A stretch of DNA of 39,251 nucleotides from Tetragenococcus sp. (GCA_030462125.1 JAKDZT010000004.1:1-39251), one strand, 5' to 3'. Shown: positions 16,845 to 26,010, numbered from the stretch's first letter. Made by a program: numbers and translations. The notes: generated by a model not told the origin, from the letters alone.

Positions 16845-18614
16845 ATGGGGAAAAGAACAGTTTACTGTGGTTTAGTTGCTAATAAAGATTTAGAACAAAC
16901 CATTACCCTGCAAGGTTGGGTACAAAAAAGAAGAGATTTGGGTGGTGTGATTTTTATTGATCTGCGTGATCGCGAGGGGATTGTTCAGGTTGTGTTTAAC
17001 CCGGAAATCTCACAAGAATCTTGGGAGATCGCAGACACTTGCCGTAGCGAATATGTGCTAGAAGTTACAGGTACTGTCAGAAAACGGGAAGAAGAAGCCA
17101 TTAACCCTAATATGAAAACAGGCGAATTTGAGGTCATGGCAAATGATATTACGATTTTAAACACCTCCAAAACGCCTCCTTTTTCAATTGAAGAAGACAC
17201 CAAAGCAGGTGATGATATTCGTTTAAAATATCGTTATCTAGACTTGCGCCGGCCGAATATGACGAAAAATTTAATGTTACGCTCCCAAATAACTCAAACG
17301 GTTCGACATTATTTAGATGATCAGAAGTTTTTAGATATTGAAACGCCTTTTCTAGGTAAATCAACGCCAGAAGGTGCGCGTGACTATTTAGTCCCTTCGC
17401 GCGTGCATCCAGGTCATTTTTATGCATTACCACAATCGCCGCAAATTTTTAAGCAATTATTGATGAATGCGGGTTTTGATCGTTATTATCAAATTGTTCG
17501 TTGTTTTAGAGATGAAGATTTACGTGGAGACCGTCAACCGGAATTTACACAAATTGACATTGAAGCTTCCTTTTTGACACCAGAAGATATTCAAGAACAT
17601 ACAGAACAAATGCTGGCTAAGGTTATGAAAGACACCCGAGGAGTAGAGGTCACTTTACCTTTTCCTAAAATGACTTGGGACGAAGCGATGAACCGTTTTG
17701 GTAGTGACAAGCCGGATACTCGTTTTGGTATGGAGTTAGTTGACTTGTCAGAGGTCGTAAAAGATGTCGATTTTAAAGTATTCCAAATGGCCTTGCAAAA
17801 CGGAGGCGTCGTAAAAGCAATCAACGCCAAAGGAGCTGCTGCGCAATATTCTCGTAAAGATATGGATCATCTGGGCCAATATGCAAGTCAATTTGGCGCT
17901 AAAGGATTAGCTTGGTTAAAAGTGGAAGAAGATGGACTCAAAGGCCCGATTGCGAAATTTTTGTCTGAGGTATCTGAGGACATTATTGCTAAAACAAATG
18001 CTGAAGTTGGCGATTTGATTATGTTTGGCGCGGATTCCTTTGAAGTCGTTGCTGCAACATTAGGAGCACTTCGTACGCGTTTGGCCAAAGAGTTGGATTT
18101 AATTGATCGATCCAAATTTAATTTCTTGTGGGTTGTTGACTGGCCGCAATTTGAATATGATAAAGAAGAAGGGCGTTATGTTTCTGCCCATCATCCTTTC
18201 ACTATGCCCAAAGAAGCAGACATCCCTTACTTGCAGACAGATCCGGCAAAAGTTCATGCCGAAGCTTACGATATTGTCTTGAATGGTTATGAATTAGGTG
18301 GCGGGTCCCTACGGATTCATACTAGAGAATTGCAAGAGCAAGTGTTTAGAACATTAGGATTCTCACAAGAAACCATGAACGAACAGTTCGATTTCTTGTT
18401 AGAAGCTTTAGACTATGGATTCCCACCCCACGGCGGAATTGCATTAGGTTTAGATCGCTTGGTAATGCTGGTAGCTGGTGAAGAAAACATCCGAGAAGTG
18501 ATTGCTTTTCCTAAAAATGGGAAAGCGATGGATCCTATGACAAACGCCCCAAGTACAGTTTCACCGCTGCAATTATACGAATTAAATATTGATGTAACAG
18601 ATTCAGAAGAATAA
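16845..18614 (+). CDS. aspS: Aspartyl-tRNA synthetase
   Basis: A class II synthetase charging tRNA-Asp. The 589-residue length is that of the bacterial type with the GAD insertion domain. It has the N-terminal OB-fold anticodon-binding domain ([20 protein letters not shown]), motif 2 [20 protein letters not shown], and motif 3 [16 protein letters not shown] near the C-terminus. AAGGAGA lies before the ATG. It is the second gene of the T-box operon; the downstream hairpin ends the unit. The common hisS-aspS pairing of Firmicutes is kept. Confidence 0.98.
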   Translation: MGKRTVYCGLVANKDLEQTITLQGWVQKRRDLGGVIFIDLRDREGIVQVVFNPEISQESWEIADTCRSEYVLEVTGTVRKREEEAINPNMKTGEFEVMANDITILNTSKTPPFSIEEDTKAGDDIRLKYRYLDLRRPNMTKNLMLRSQITQTVRHYLDDQKFLDIETPFLGKSTPEGARDYLVPSRVHPGHFYALPQSPQIFKQLLMNAGFDRYYQIVRCFRDEDLRGDRQPEFTQIDIEASFLTPEDIQEHTEQMLAKVMKDTRGVEVTLPFPKMTWDEAMNRFGSDKPDTRFGMELVDLSEVVKDVDFKVFQMALQNGGVVKAINAKGAAAQYSRKDMDHLGQYASQFGAKGLAWLKVEEDGLKGPIAKFLSEVSEDIIAKTNAEVGDLIMFGADSFEVVAATLGALRTRLAKELDLIDRSKFNFLWVVDWPQFEYDKEEGRYVSAHHPFTMPKEADIPYLQTDPAKVHAEAYDIVLNGYELGGGSLRIHTRELQEQVFRTLGFSQETMNEQFDFLLEALDYGFPPHGGIALGLDRLVMLVAGEENIREVIAFPKNGKAMDPMTNAPSTVSPLQLYELNIDVTDSEE

Positions 18615-18620
18615 AGCTTA

Positions 18621-18680
18621 TCGAATAAGGAAAGGCAGCGATTAATCATACGCTATTCTTATCCTTATTCGAACTTTTTT
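18621..18680 (+). terminator. Terminator of hisS-aspS
   Basis: TCGAATAAGGA (18621-18631) pairs perfectly with TCCTTATTCGA (18662-18672). A small AGCG/CGCT hairpin lies in the loop, and six T follow. Confidence 0.85.
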
Positions 18681-18688
18681 GTTATAAT
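18680..18688 (+). promoter_or_regulatory. Extended -10 promoter of the yitT-like gene
   Basis: TGTTATAAT is a perfect extended -10 located directly on the T-run of the preceding terminator, 30 bp before the next start codon. No convincing -35 is seen, which extended -10 promoters tolerate. Confidence 0.6.
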
Positions 18689-18718
18689 GCAATAAATAAC
18701 AAAAAAGGACGAAACGTA

Positions 18719-19594
18719 ATGAAAAATTTCTGGAAATCAATTGTACATTCGGATTATCTGACGAGACTGTCTTTTTCACTTGTTTATGCCTTACTAGCTT
18801 CGGTGGCTTTAAATTTTTTCTATGAACCGGGAAATATTTATGCAAGTGGGGCTACAGGACTTGCGCAAATTGTTTCTACCTTATTTCAGCAAGTTTTTCA
18901 AGTTGATTTATCGATTGCTTGGGCGCTTTTGTTAATCAATCTTCCTTTATTTGTATTAGGGTGGCTAAAAATCAGTCGTCGTTTTACGATTTTTACTGGG
19001 ATTACTGTAGGGCTAACTTCCCTACTTATGGAAGTCATTCCCACAGAAGTTTTGACGACAGATCCCATTATTTGCGCAATTTTTGGTGGTATTTTAACTG
19101 GCGCAGGGATAGGCTATGCTTTTAAAAATGGATTATCTTCTGGTGGGCTAGACTTTATTACCATCTATATTCGTGGAAAAACGGGGAGAGACGTGGGCTC
19201 ACTTGCCATTATTTTCAATGGAATGATCATGTTTGCCGCAGGTATATTATTTGGCTGGCAATATGCTTTGTATAGCGCGTTGTCGATATTTGTTAGTGGA
19301 AAAGTGACAGATGCCGTCTATACAAAACAAAAGAAAATGCAAGTCATGATTATTACTCAGCGTCCAGAAGCTGTTATGGCATCTCTGCAAAAACGTTTGC
19401 GTCGTGGAATTACCATTATAAATGATGCCCAAGGCGCTTATACCAAAGAAAAAGAGACAGTGTTGTTTACCATCGTGACGCGTTATGAAATGCCTCTATT
19501 ACGTGAAGGGATGAATGAATCAGATGACGATGCCTTTGTCAGTATCGCAGAAAACGTTCAAATTTTGGGGAATTTTTATGAAGAGGAATTATAA
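18719..19594 (+). CDS. YitT family membrane protein
   Basis: The 291-residue protein has five to six transmembrane segments in the first 190 residues (DUF161-type repeats; examples NFFYEPGNIYASGATGLAQI and NGLSSGGLDFITIYIRGKTG) and a C-terminal soluble DUF2179 domain (KKMQVMIITQRPEAV, RRGITIINDAQGAYTKEKE). This arrangement defines the YitT/YebE-type family found in many copies in Firmicutes; the biochemical role is unknown. AAAGGACG lies upstream of the ATG. It stands between the aspS terminator and the acyltransferase gene, with no obvious terminator after it. Confidence 0.88.
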   Translation: MKNFWKSIVHSDYLTRLSFSLVYALLASVALNFFYEPGNIYASGATGLAQIVSTLFQQVFQVDLSIAWALLLINLPLFVLGWLKISRRFTIFTGITVGLTSLLMEVIPTEVLTTDPIICAIFGGILTGAGIGYAFKNGLSSGGLDFITIYIRGKTGRDVGSLAIIFNGMIMFAAGILFGWQYALYSALSIFVSGKVTDAVYTKQKKMQVMIITQRPEAVMASLQKRLRRGITIINDAQGAYTKEKETVLFTIVTRYEMPLLREGMNESDDDAFVSIAENVQILGNFYEEEL

Positions 19595-19738
19595 CGTTTT
19601 TCTTTTGTTAGAACAAGGCAACAGCAGATTTAATTTTTTATAAGAATTAGGCTACAGATTGCTTTTACCGGCTTTTTTTGATTAGATAAAACATGATATG
19701 ATGAGAGATTGAGACAAATATAAGAGGGTACAAAAGAC

Positions 19739-21631
19739 ATGGAAAAAAGAAGAATTAAGAATAGTCGTTATATTACAGGAATTGATGGGATCCGTACACT
19801 AGCTGTTATTGGGGTCATCTTTTATCATCTGATGCCTTCTAGTTTGCCTGGAGGCTATTTAGGGGTGCCTATCCTTTTTGTCATTTCTGGCTATTTAATT
19901 ACTGATTTACTGCGACAGGAATGGCAAGAAAATGAAAAAATTGGTATTTTAAAATTTTATACGCGGCGCTTAAAAAGGCTGTACCCATCTCTAGTGACAG
20001 TATTGGTTATCACCACTGCATACATAACGCTATTTCAACGAAACTTATTAAATAATTTACGAGGAGCCGTTTTCAGTAGTCTTTTATATGTGAATAATTG
20101 GTGGCAAATCGATCACGGTCTTTCCTATTTTGACCGTTTTGGTAATGAGTCTCCTTTTACCCATTTATGGACAATGGCAGTCGAAGGGCAAAATTATTTG
20201 ATTTGGCCGCTCCTTTTTATTTTTCTGATGAAATTTGTTAAACACAAAAATCGCATTTTTTATATATTATCCATCGGTGCACTTTTGTCAGCGATTGGCA
20301 TGGCGATCGGTTTTACTCCAGGAGAAGATCCTACGAGAGTTTATTATGGAACGGACACCCGTATTTTTTCGATACTGATTGGGAATGCGCTAGCGTTTGT
20401 TTGGCCTAGTACTCGTTTGAAAGAAGAAATCCCAAATAGTGCTAAAAAAATTTTGAATACGGCAGGTCTAATCTCTTTGTTCCTACTAATTGTTTCGTTT
20501 GCTTTTATGGACGATCGATTTAGTTTTCCATATTATGGCGGTATCTATTTAGTTAGTATTGTCACAGCTATTTTAGTTGCGGTTACGGCGCATCCTGGAG
20601 CCAGTATAAATCGTTGGTTAACAAATCCCGTGTTTAGTTATCTAGGTAAGCGTAGTTATGGTATCTACCTTTATCAATTTCCGGTGATGATTCTTTATGA
20701 AGCGAAAATAAATGTGGCCAATAACGTTTGGATGCATGTATTTATTGAATTGGCTTTGATTTTATTATGTAGTGAATTGTCCTACCGTTTTATTGAAGAA
20801 CCACTAAGAAAATTTGATTATAAAAAAACGTGGAAAATGCTCAAAAATTGGTTTTCCAAGCCATTACTTAGTAAACAAAAAGCGGTGGGAGCGGCAAGTT
20901 TTGTGGTGGTCGTCATTGCCTCAATTGGCATGAGTATTGCACCTAGTGGTACTGTCAATGCGAATCAAGCTGAATTTCAAGCAGAGATACAAGAAAATAA
21001 ACAGGCGGCACAAAAGTCCAAAAATGACGACGAACAGACTGAAGGTTCAGAGGAACAAACACAAGATACCGCTAGCGAGGACAATATCCTACAAACCTAT
21101 AGTAATGACACAGACCATGTGATGGAAAAATATGACTTAACAGAAAATCAAGTCAAACGTGCGCGTAATACTGACGTTACGGCTTTTGGTGATTCTGTTC
21201 TATTAGGTTCAACGAAGAACATCCAAGAAGTCTTTCCAGAAGCCATCATTGATGCAGACGTTGGTCGACAATTATACGATAGTGTTGAACTTTTGCAAAA
21301 CTTAAAAGATGACGGCGATTTGCAAGAAAATGTTGTGTTAGCTCTTGGAAGTAACGGCTATGCAGATGAGGCCCAATTTGATGACCTAATGGAGGTCATT
21401 GGTGATCGGAAAGTTTATCTAATGAACGTACGAGTGCCAACACAACGTTGGCAAAACGACAATAATGCTTTATTCAAAGAAATGGCTGATAAGTATAAAC
21501 GTGTCACATTAGTCGATTGGTATGATTTGAGTAATGAAAATAATAATTGGTTCCGCGAAGACCAAGTTCATCCCACAGATGTCGGCAGAGTGGAATACAC
21601 CTCGCTATTAGCTAAAAAAATATTAGAATAG
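19739..21631 (+). CDS. oatA: OatA-like peptidoglycan O-acetyltransferase
   Basis: The N-terminal Acyl_transf_3 domain has about ten transmembrane helices (residues 10-400): RYITGIDGIRTLAVIGVIFYH with the conserved His, GGYLGVPILFVISGYLITD, and HLWTMAVEGQNYLIWPLLF. A further transmembrane segment (about 382-400) precedes an acidic Gln/Glu-rich linker. The extracellular SGNH esterase/transferase domain has the block I Ser in FGDSVLLGS, the Asn-bearing LGSNGY, and the DQVHPTDVG block with catalytic Asp and His. Such 600-residue two-domain proteins transfer acetyl groups to peptidoglycan and give lysozyme resistance; other SGNH acyltransferases modify different cell-wall polymers, so the substrate is inferred. 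A strong terminator follows. Confidence 0.87.
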   Translation: MEKRRIKNSRYITGIDGIRTLAVIGVIFYHLMPSSLPGGYLGVPILFVISGYLITDLLRQEWQENEKIGILKFYTRRLKRLYPSLVTVLVITTAYITLFQRNLLNNLRGAVFSSLLYVNNWWQIDHGLSYFDRFGNESPFTHLWTMAVEGQNYLIWPLLFIFLMKFVKHKNRIFYILSIGALLSAIGMAIGFTPGEDPTRVYYGTDTRIFSILIGNALAFVWPSTRLKEEIPNSAKKILNTAGLISLFLLIVSFAFMDDRFSFPYYGGIYLVSIVTAILVAVTAHPGASINRWLTNPVFSYLGKRSYGIYLYQFPVMILYEAKINVANNVWMHVFIELALILLCSELSYRFIEEPLRKFDYKKTWKMLKNWFSKPLLSKQKAVGAASFVVVVIASIGMSIAPSGTVNANQAEFQAEIQENKQAAQKSKNDDEQTEGSEEQTQDTASEDNILQTYSNDTDHVMEKYDLTENQVKRARNTDVTAFGDSVLLGSTKNIQEVFPEAIIDADVGRQLYDSVELLQNLKDDGDLQENVVLALGSNGYADEAQFDDLMEVIGDRKVYLMNVRVPTQRWQNDNNALFKEMADKYKRVTLVDWYDLSNENNNWFREDQVHPTDVGRVEYTSLLAKKILE

Positions 21632-21642
21632 TACTTACTGGT

Positions 21643-21673
21643 AAAACCCGCTGAATTTTTCAGCGGGTTTTTT
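21643..21673 (+). terminator. Terminator of the oatA-like gene
   Basis: AAAACCCGCTGAA (21643-21655) and TTCAGCGGGTTTT (21659-21671) form a perfect 13-bp stem with loop TTT, running into six T. Confidence 0.95.
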
Positions 21674-21686
21674 GCGCCTTAGCATC

Positions 21687-21961
21687 TTAAGCACATAACA
21701 TTGGTGAAGTAACGTGCTTATCGAGTGTTAACCACATAGGTTTGTAGTTCTTATGTGGTTATTTAGAATTTAGCTCATTATTTTTTGAAACTTATGTGCT
21801 AAAAGCATGTAAAACGAATGTTATTTTTAATTTTTGCCAATTTAAGCACATAACATTGGCAAAATAACGTGCTTATCTGATGTTAACCACATAAGTTGGC
21901 AGATCTTATGTGGTAATTTGCGATTAAACCCATTATTTTTTGAAATTTATGTGCTAAAAGC
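21687..21961. repeat. Two tandem 120-bp structured repeats upstream of comGA
   Basis: Copy 1 is 21687-21806 and copy 2 is 21842-21961, aligned without gaps at about 85% identity by hand (18 differences). Each copy starts with AAGCACATAACATTGG and ends with TTATGTGCTAAAAGC. Each has outer inverted arms AGCACATAA/TTATGTGCT (21690-21698 with 21792-21800; 21845-21853 with 21947-21955). Each also has an inner hairpin, TAACCACATA/TATGTGGTTA (21729-21738/21752-21761) in copy 1 and ACCACATAAG/CTTATGTGGT (21886-21895/21905-21914) in copy 2. AAGCAC/GTGCTT near the left end of each is an alternative pairing that competes with the outer arms. These repeats occupy most of the 418-base gap between oatA and comGA. 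Confidence 0.9.
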
Positions 21962-22049
21962 GACTCAAACTTACTTTTTTTATTTTTTTCTCATTTTAAA
22001 AAAAGAAATCAATAAAAATTGCGTACTTTATAGTGAAAGGAGGAAAGTA

Positions 22050-22988
22050 ATGACAATTGAAGAACTGTCTGATGAATTAATTCATTATGGAAGACGGCAA
22101 AAAATGCAGGATATGTATCTGTATCTATTAAACGGAGGCGCCATTATTTACTTTCGGAAAAATTCACAAATGACTAAGTATAAAGAAATCCTACTTGAGC
22201 AAGCACAACAATTGATTTCACGTTTTAAATATTTAGGTGAGATGGATGTCGGCGAGAAACGGAAAGCACAACTGGGCGCGATTCGTTATTTTCTTAAAGA
22301 TGATACGCAAAGGTTACGATTATCGACTGTGGGTGATTATCAGGGAAATGAAAGTTTAGTGATCCGCTTTTTGTATAATCTAAAACAGGAAGAACCGGCG
22401 TATTTCTTTTCCGCAGATGCAGAATTAATTCAGCAAAAAATCCAAGAAGAAAGGGGGCTATATCTTTTCAGTGGTCCCACAGGATCTGGCAAAACGACAC
22501 TGATGTATCAACTAGCGCAACATGCCAAAGGACAAGTGATCACTATCGAAGACCCGGTGGAAATTGAAGAACCTAATTTTTTACAATTGCAGACAAATGA
22601 AAAGATCCAACAAACATATGACCAATTAATCAAATTATCGTTACGGCATCGCCCGGATCTATTGATTATTGGCGAAATTCGCGATCAGTTAACAGCAAAA
22701 GCAGCCATTCGTGCCGCATTAACCGGCCATACGGTACTGGCAACTGTACATGCTAAAGGCGTCTCTGAAACTCGAAATCGATTACTAGATTTGGTGGGCA
22801 GTCAGACAGAATTGGACGATTGTTTAAATGGGGTCATTTACCAACAATTATTTTTAGACTATCAAGAAGAAAGTCGTGCTTTACTAGCCTATCAATTTTT
22901 TACAGGAGATTTAGAGAAACGGCAGTGGTCTGAAGCCTACGCGCAGATCCAAGAAAGAGGGTTAATCTATGCTGAAAAAGAAACGTAA
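22050..22988 (+). CDS. comGA: Competence pseudopilus ATPase ComGA
   Basis: The traffic ATPase of the type II secretion/type IV pilus superfamily that powers the DNA-uptake pseudopilus. The chosen ATG at 22050 has AAAGGAGG at good spacing and gives 312 residues. The track ORF adds 44 codons reading back into the 120-bp repeats with no ribosome binding site, so I reject that extension. Visible are Walker A SGPTGSGKTTLMYQLA, an Asp box ITIEDPVEIEE, Walker B LLIIGEIRD and TGHTVLATVHAKG. It is the first gene of a seven-gene operon; the stop overlaps comGB by 20 bp. Confidence 0.95.
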   Translation: MTIEELSDELIHYGRRQKMQDMYLYLLNGGAIIYFRKNSQMTKYKEILLEQAQQLISRFKYLGEMDVGEKRKAQLGAIRYFLKDDTQRLRLSTVGDYQGNESLVIRFLYNLKQEEPAYFFSADAELIQQKIQEERGLYLFSGPTGSGKTTLMYQLAQHAKGQVITIEDPVEIEEPNFLQLQTNEKIQQTYDQLIKLSLRHRPDLLIIGEIRDQLTAKAAIRAALTGHTVLATVHAKGVSETRNRLLDLVGSQTELDDCLNGVIYQQLFLDYQEESRALLAYQFFTGDLEKRQWSEAYAQIQERGLIYAEKET

Positions 22989-23991
22989 AAACACGGCCCT
23001 CATGCGAGAACAATTTTTAGAGATGTTGGTTAGCTTACTAGAAAACGGCTTTTCCCTACAAGAAAGTTTAGCCGTGATGCAACGTAATCAGCAGTTTTCA
23101 CCAGAAATCCTACAATGCTTTACTACGGGGCTAAAAGAGGGAGCGACTTTTGCTGAATGTTTCTATCAGGCGGGTTTTTCTTTACAAGAAATGACACAGG
23201 TGCAATTAGCAGATGTGCATGGCAACGTGGTTACGACGCTGAAGAATATTTTAAGCACTATGCAAATTTTAAGAAAGCAGAAAAAAGAGCTAAGCAAAGT
23301 AGCCACCTATCCGATGTTGTTATTTATATTTGTGCTTGTTTTATTATTTGCCATGCGTTTTTTTCTTTTGCCTTCATTATTGCAATCAGGGATGATTGAT
23401 ACGAGTCATTGGAGTGTCGCGCTCATTGCTTATGGACCATTTGTTATGGTGGGTTTGTTATTTGTCATAGGTTTTTTGGTGGGTGGTTGTTTATGGTATA
23501 CCCAGCAACAGTCTGTAATTAAACGTGCTGTTTTTACCGCCAACCTACCAATGATTGGATTTTTGTACAAAATGTATCAGACAAGCTATTTTGCTTTGGA
23601 GTGGGGAAAAATGTTTAAACGAGGGTTGGAAGCTAGACAAATTCTAGCCTTTATGGAAACGGTGAATCCCCAATCGTTAGTGGCTAGTTTAGCTAAAGAA
23701 TTAAACGACGCATTATCCCAGGGGAAATCGTTAGCTGCAGAATTAGAACACTACACGTTTTTGTTGCCAGAGTTTTCCCTCATTATTTTACAAGGGGAAG
23801 TGAAAGGGAAACTGGGAGAGGAATTACTGTTATACAGTCAATTATTAACCAAAAGAATCGTTGAAAAAGTCGAAGGCTGGATTCGCTGGGTGCAGCCACT
23901 TGTATTTTTATTTGTTGCCGTTTTGATTATGGCAATTTATATTGCGATGTTTTTACCCATGTATGAGAACATAGGAGGGATCATGGAGTGA
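22969..23991 (+). CDS. comGB: Competence pseudopilus membrane platform ComGB
   Basis: A polytopic inner-membrane protein of the T2SS GspF/PilC family. The 340 residues contain two GspF-type repeats (about 15-135 and 210-330), each followed by hydrophobic helices (YPMLLFIFVLVLLFAMRFFLL, a 40-residue hydrophobic stretch from about 145, and the C-terminal PLVFLFVAVLIMAIYIAMFL). The start lies within comGA and the stop is followed at once by comGC signals. It assembles pilins on the membrane with ComGA. Confidence 0.93.
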   Translation: MLKKKRKNTALMREQFLEMLVSLLENGFSLQESLAVMQRNQQFSPEILQCFTTGLKEGATFAECFYQAGFSLQEMTQVQLADVHGNVVTTLKNILSTMQILRKQKKELSKVATYPMLLFIFVLVLLFAMRFFLLPSLLQSGMIDTSHWSVALIAYGPFVMVGLLFVIGFLVGGCLWYTQQQSVIKRAVFTANLPMIGFLYKMYQTSYFALEWGKMFKRGLEARQILAFMETVNPQSLVASLAKELNDALSQGKSLAAELEHYTFLLPEFSLIILQGEVKGKLGEELLLYSQLLTKRIVEKVEGWIRWVQPLVFLFVAVLIMAIYIAMFLPMYENIGGIME

Positions 23992-24314
23992 TAAAAGAGT
24001 GGCCACAAGGGCTTCATTTAAATGAATGGATACACAATGGTTTTGTCAAAATGAAAGCAAAAGCAAAGAAAGCGTTCACGCTAATTGAAATGATGATTGT
24101 TTTATTAGTAATCAGTATTTTAGTCTTATTGTTTGTCCCAAATTTGTCAAAACAAAAAGATACAGTTTCAGCACAAGGAGATAAAGCTATTGTGAAAGTT
24201 GTTGAGTCTCAAATTGAAATTTATGAGATCAATCATGATAAAAAAATCACGGATAGCGCATTAAAAAAACTAGTAACCTCGGAGCAATATAAAATCTATA
24301 AAAAATACAACTAG
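23988..24314 (+). CDS. comGC: Major competence pseudopilin ComGC
   Basis: The class 3 signal KKAFTLIEMMIVLLVISILV marks the major pseudopilin, cleaved by prepilin peptidase before Phe. The residue before the cut is Ala instead of the more common Gly, as in streptococcal ComGC. The mature part VPNLSKQKDTVSAQGDKA matches ComGC. Two starts are possible. GTG 23988 has AGGAGGG 8 nt upstream and gives a 28-residue basic leader; ATG 24051 gives a more usual 7-residue leader but has no ribosome binding site. I keep GTG 23988 because of its signal; the mature protein is the same. It is 108 residues and intact. Confidence 0.93.
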   Translation: MIKEWPQGLHLNEWIHNGFVKMKAKAKKAFTLIEMMIVLLVISILVLLFVPNLSKQKDTVSAQGDKAIVKVVESQIEIYEINHDKKITDSALKKLVTSEQYKIYKKYN

Positions 24315-24337
24315 CAGCGAGAATGAGGCGACCTATT

Positions 24338-24772
24338 ATGAAATCTTATCGAGGGTTTACCTTGCTTGAAACGCTATTAGTCTTATTGGTTGTCACGTCA
24401 TTTATTGCCCTACCTTCTATTGTTGTTCAGAATACTAAAGAAACATTAGAGGTGGTTCATTTTTTAGATCGTTTTGAAAAAAATATGTTGGCGACCCAAC
24501 AAGCGGCTATTACTTCCAATCAAAGGACAAAAATGATTCAAAGAGATACGACAACCGAATATTATTTTTATACCGATACGATAGAAAAACTTGATATGCC
24601 AAAAGATTTAAGAGCAAGCAGAATTAAAACCCTTTATTTTAAACCAGGTTCTGGTAATAATAGTAGTTTAAAAAAACTTCATTTTTATTGGGACAAAAAC
24701 AACCAAAAGATCACCTATAGTTTTTTGTTTGCAAGGGGGCATTATGAAAAAAAGATTACAACCATTCACTAG
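24338..24772 (+). CDS. comGD: Competence minor pseudopilin ComGD
   Basis: A prepilin-type N-terminus SYRGFTLLETLLVLLVVTSF with cleavage after Gly. The start at ATG 24338 (144 residues) is preferred over the track start 24323 because GAGGCG lies 8 nt ahead of it and the leader is then short (MKSYRG). The rest of the protein is poorly conserved, as in other ComGD. It lies between comGC and comGE with a 29-bp overlap into comGE. Confidence 0.88.
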   Translation: MKSYRGFTLLETLLVLLVVTSFIALPSIVVQNTKETLEVVHFLDRFEKNMLATQQAAITSNQRTKMIQRDTTTEYYFYTDTIEKLDMPKDLRASRIKTLYFKPGSGNNSSLKKLHFYWDKNNQKITYSFLFARGHYEKKITTIH

Positions 24773-25067
24773 TGGTTTTATTTTGTTGGAATGTATTATT
24801 GCGTTAGCTATTTTAACAACGACAGTTTTTCTTTTCCAAACAAGTCAGGTTCATGCCTTAAAAGAGACGAAAAAAAGCCAAGAGGAACTACAGATGTTAC
24901 GTGTCCTCTATGAAGAAACGAGAGAACGTAGGCAGTATCAAATGAAAACAGGAAGTTATCAAATCACTAGAGATGGAAACTTTTCAATTACTTATCAAGC
25001 AAGTCCCATGGCACAGGCCAAGATTTCTTCGCAGCAACAGGATTGGGCGGTTATACGTGAAAAATAA
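24744..25067 (+). CDS. comGE: Competence minor pseudopilin ComGE
   Basis: A prepilin-like N-terminus LQPFTSGFILLECIIALAI with a hydrophobic helix and a Glu at position 5 of the mature protein (FILLE). The ATG at 24744 is preceded by AAGGGGG and lies inside comGD; the track start (TTG 24729) would add five residues without improving the signal. It is 107 residues. The assignment rests on position and the type IV pilin helix rather than on strong sequence identity. Confidence 0.85.
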   Translation: MKKRLQPFTSGFILLECIIALAILTTTVFLFQTSQVHALKETKKSQEELQMLRVLYEETRERRQYQMKTGSYQITRDGNFSITYQASPMAQAKISSQQQDWAVIREK

Positions 25068-25494
25068 AGGATTTACGCTAATGGAATGTGCGATTGCACT
25101 CTTAGTATTGAGCTTATTTTTGCTAGGAACGCTAGGAGTCTTGCAACAAGGCAAACAAGTACAACAAGCTGTTTATGGAAGAAATGCCCAAGAATGGCAC
25201 GTTTTCTTGATTCAATTTGAAAATAAGTTAGCTGAAGGGACGTTTTCTCGAGTAGTTAATAGTAAGATTTATTATAACAAAGTAAATCCTACGACAAATA
25301 AGGAATATGAATGCAAAATTGAGTTAAATACAAACCGGAATGAGATCGCCATACGGGAGAAGAATGGTTATGAACCTATCTTAACTGAGGTAAAAAAATT
25401 ACAATTTCGTAAAAGTAAGCAGTATATATTATTTACTGTAACTTTTTTGAATGGAGAACAAAGAAATGGGAAGTGGACGATCGAAAAGATATAA
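25057..25494 (+). CDS. comGF: Competence minor pseudopilin ComGF
   Basis: The GTG at 25057 starts VKNKGFTLMECAIALLVLSL, a textbook prepilin leader (cut after Gly). It overlaps the comGE stop by 11 bp. The track ORF begins 28 codons upstream inside comGE and is not supported. The 145-residue protein has Lys- and Tyr-rich C-terminal strands and IYYNKVNP, in keeping with the ComGF family. It lies between comGE and comGG in the usual order. Confidence 0.86.
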   Translation: MKNKGFTLMECAIALLVLSLFLLGTLGVLQQGKQVQQAVYGRNAQEWHVFLIQFENKLAEGTFSRVVNSKIYYNKVNPTTNKEYECKIELNTNRNEIAIREKNGYEPILTEVKKLQFRKSKQYILFTVTFLNGEQRNGKWTIEKI

Positions 25495-25810
25495 AGGAGG
25501 GGTGTTGTTAACAGCGGTTTTTACGGTAGTTATTATGAGTATTTTGTTACTATTTTTAACAGAAAATTATCGTATACAAGCGCAGTTTACACAACGCACT
25601 CGTGAATATTATGAGATCCAGATTATGAAGGAGTTATTTTTGACAGGCTATCAAGTTTTGCCAGAAAATAAACGGCCGGAAAAAGGAGAAGCGATTTATA
25701 ATCGTGGCAAACTAACCTATGAAAAAGAAAAAGAGCAATTAATGCTAACCGTCAGTGTAGGTGAACAAGAAAGAGACTTTAAAGAAGAAATAGTTGAGAC
25801 AGACCCTTAG
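25466..25810 (+). CDS. comGG: Competence protein ComGG
   Basis: A small protein with one N-terminal helix (GVLLTAVFTVVIMSILLLFL) but without the canonical pilin FTLxE motif, like ComGG elsewhere. The start ATG 25466 has GGAG about 9 nt upstream inside comGF and gives 114 residues; the track start 25451 lacks a ribosome binding site. The C-terminal half is charged (EKEKEQLMLTVSVGEQERDF). It is the last gene of the operon and is followed by a terminator. Confidence 0.82.
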   Translation: MGSGRSKRYKGGVLLTAVFTVVIMSILLLFLTENYRIQAQFTQRTREYYEIQIMKELFLTGYQVLPENKRPEKGEAIYNRGKLTYEKEKEQLMLTVSVGEQERDFKEEIVETDP

Positions 25811-25848
25811 AAAAGTACAGAAAAGAACAAATAATGATACACCACAGC

Positions 25849-25885
25849 ACAGCGACCTACTCAAAATAGTGTCGCTGTTCTATTT
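25849..25885 (+). terminator. Terminator of the comG operon
   Basis: ACAGCGAC (25849-25856) pairs with GTCGCTGT (25871-25878), followed by TCTATTTTT. Confidence 0.75.
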
Positions 25886-25977
25886 TTAAGTTCATAGTAT
25901 ACAAGAAAATAAAAGGTCTAAAGGGTGTTAGTTGATTATTTAGTTTAAATCAGATAAAATTGAACAGGTAAGTTTGT

Positions 25978-25986
25978 TGTTATAAT
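25978..25986 (+). promoter_or_regulatory. Extended -10 promoter of the methyltransferase gene
   Basis: TGTTATAAT, a perfect extended -10, lies 25 bp before the chosen start codon; a TTGAAC is upstream, but at a short 15-bp spacing. Confidence 0.5.
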
Positions 25987-26010
25987 CAAACACAGAAAGT
26001 GAGGGAGACC

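Noticed and set aside
21813-21820. AACGAATG as a streptococcal-type competence (ComX) box for comG
   Set aside because: Two mismatches from TACGAATA, too far from comGA (about 230 bp), and located in the spacer between repeat copies.
21918-22049. Upstream extension of comGA in the ORF track
   Set aside because: It reads into the 120-bp repeat, has no ribosome binding site, and the ATG at 22050 has AAAGGAGG.
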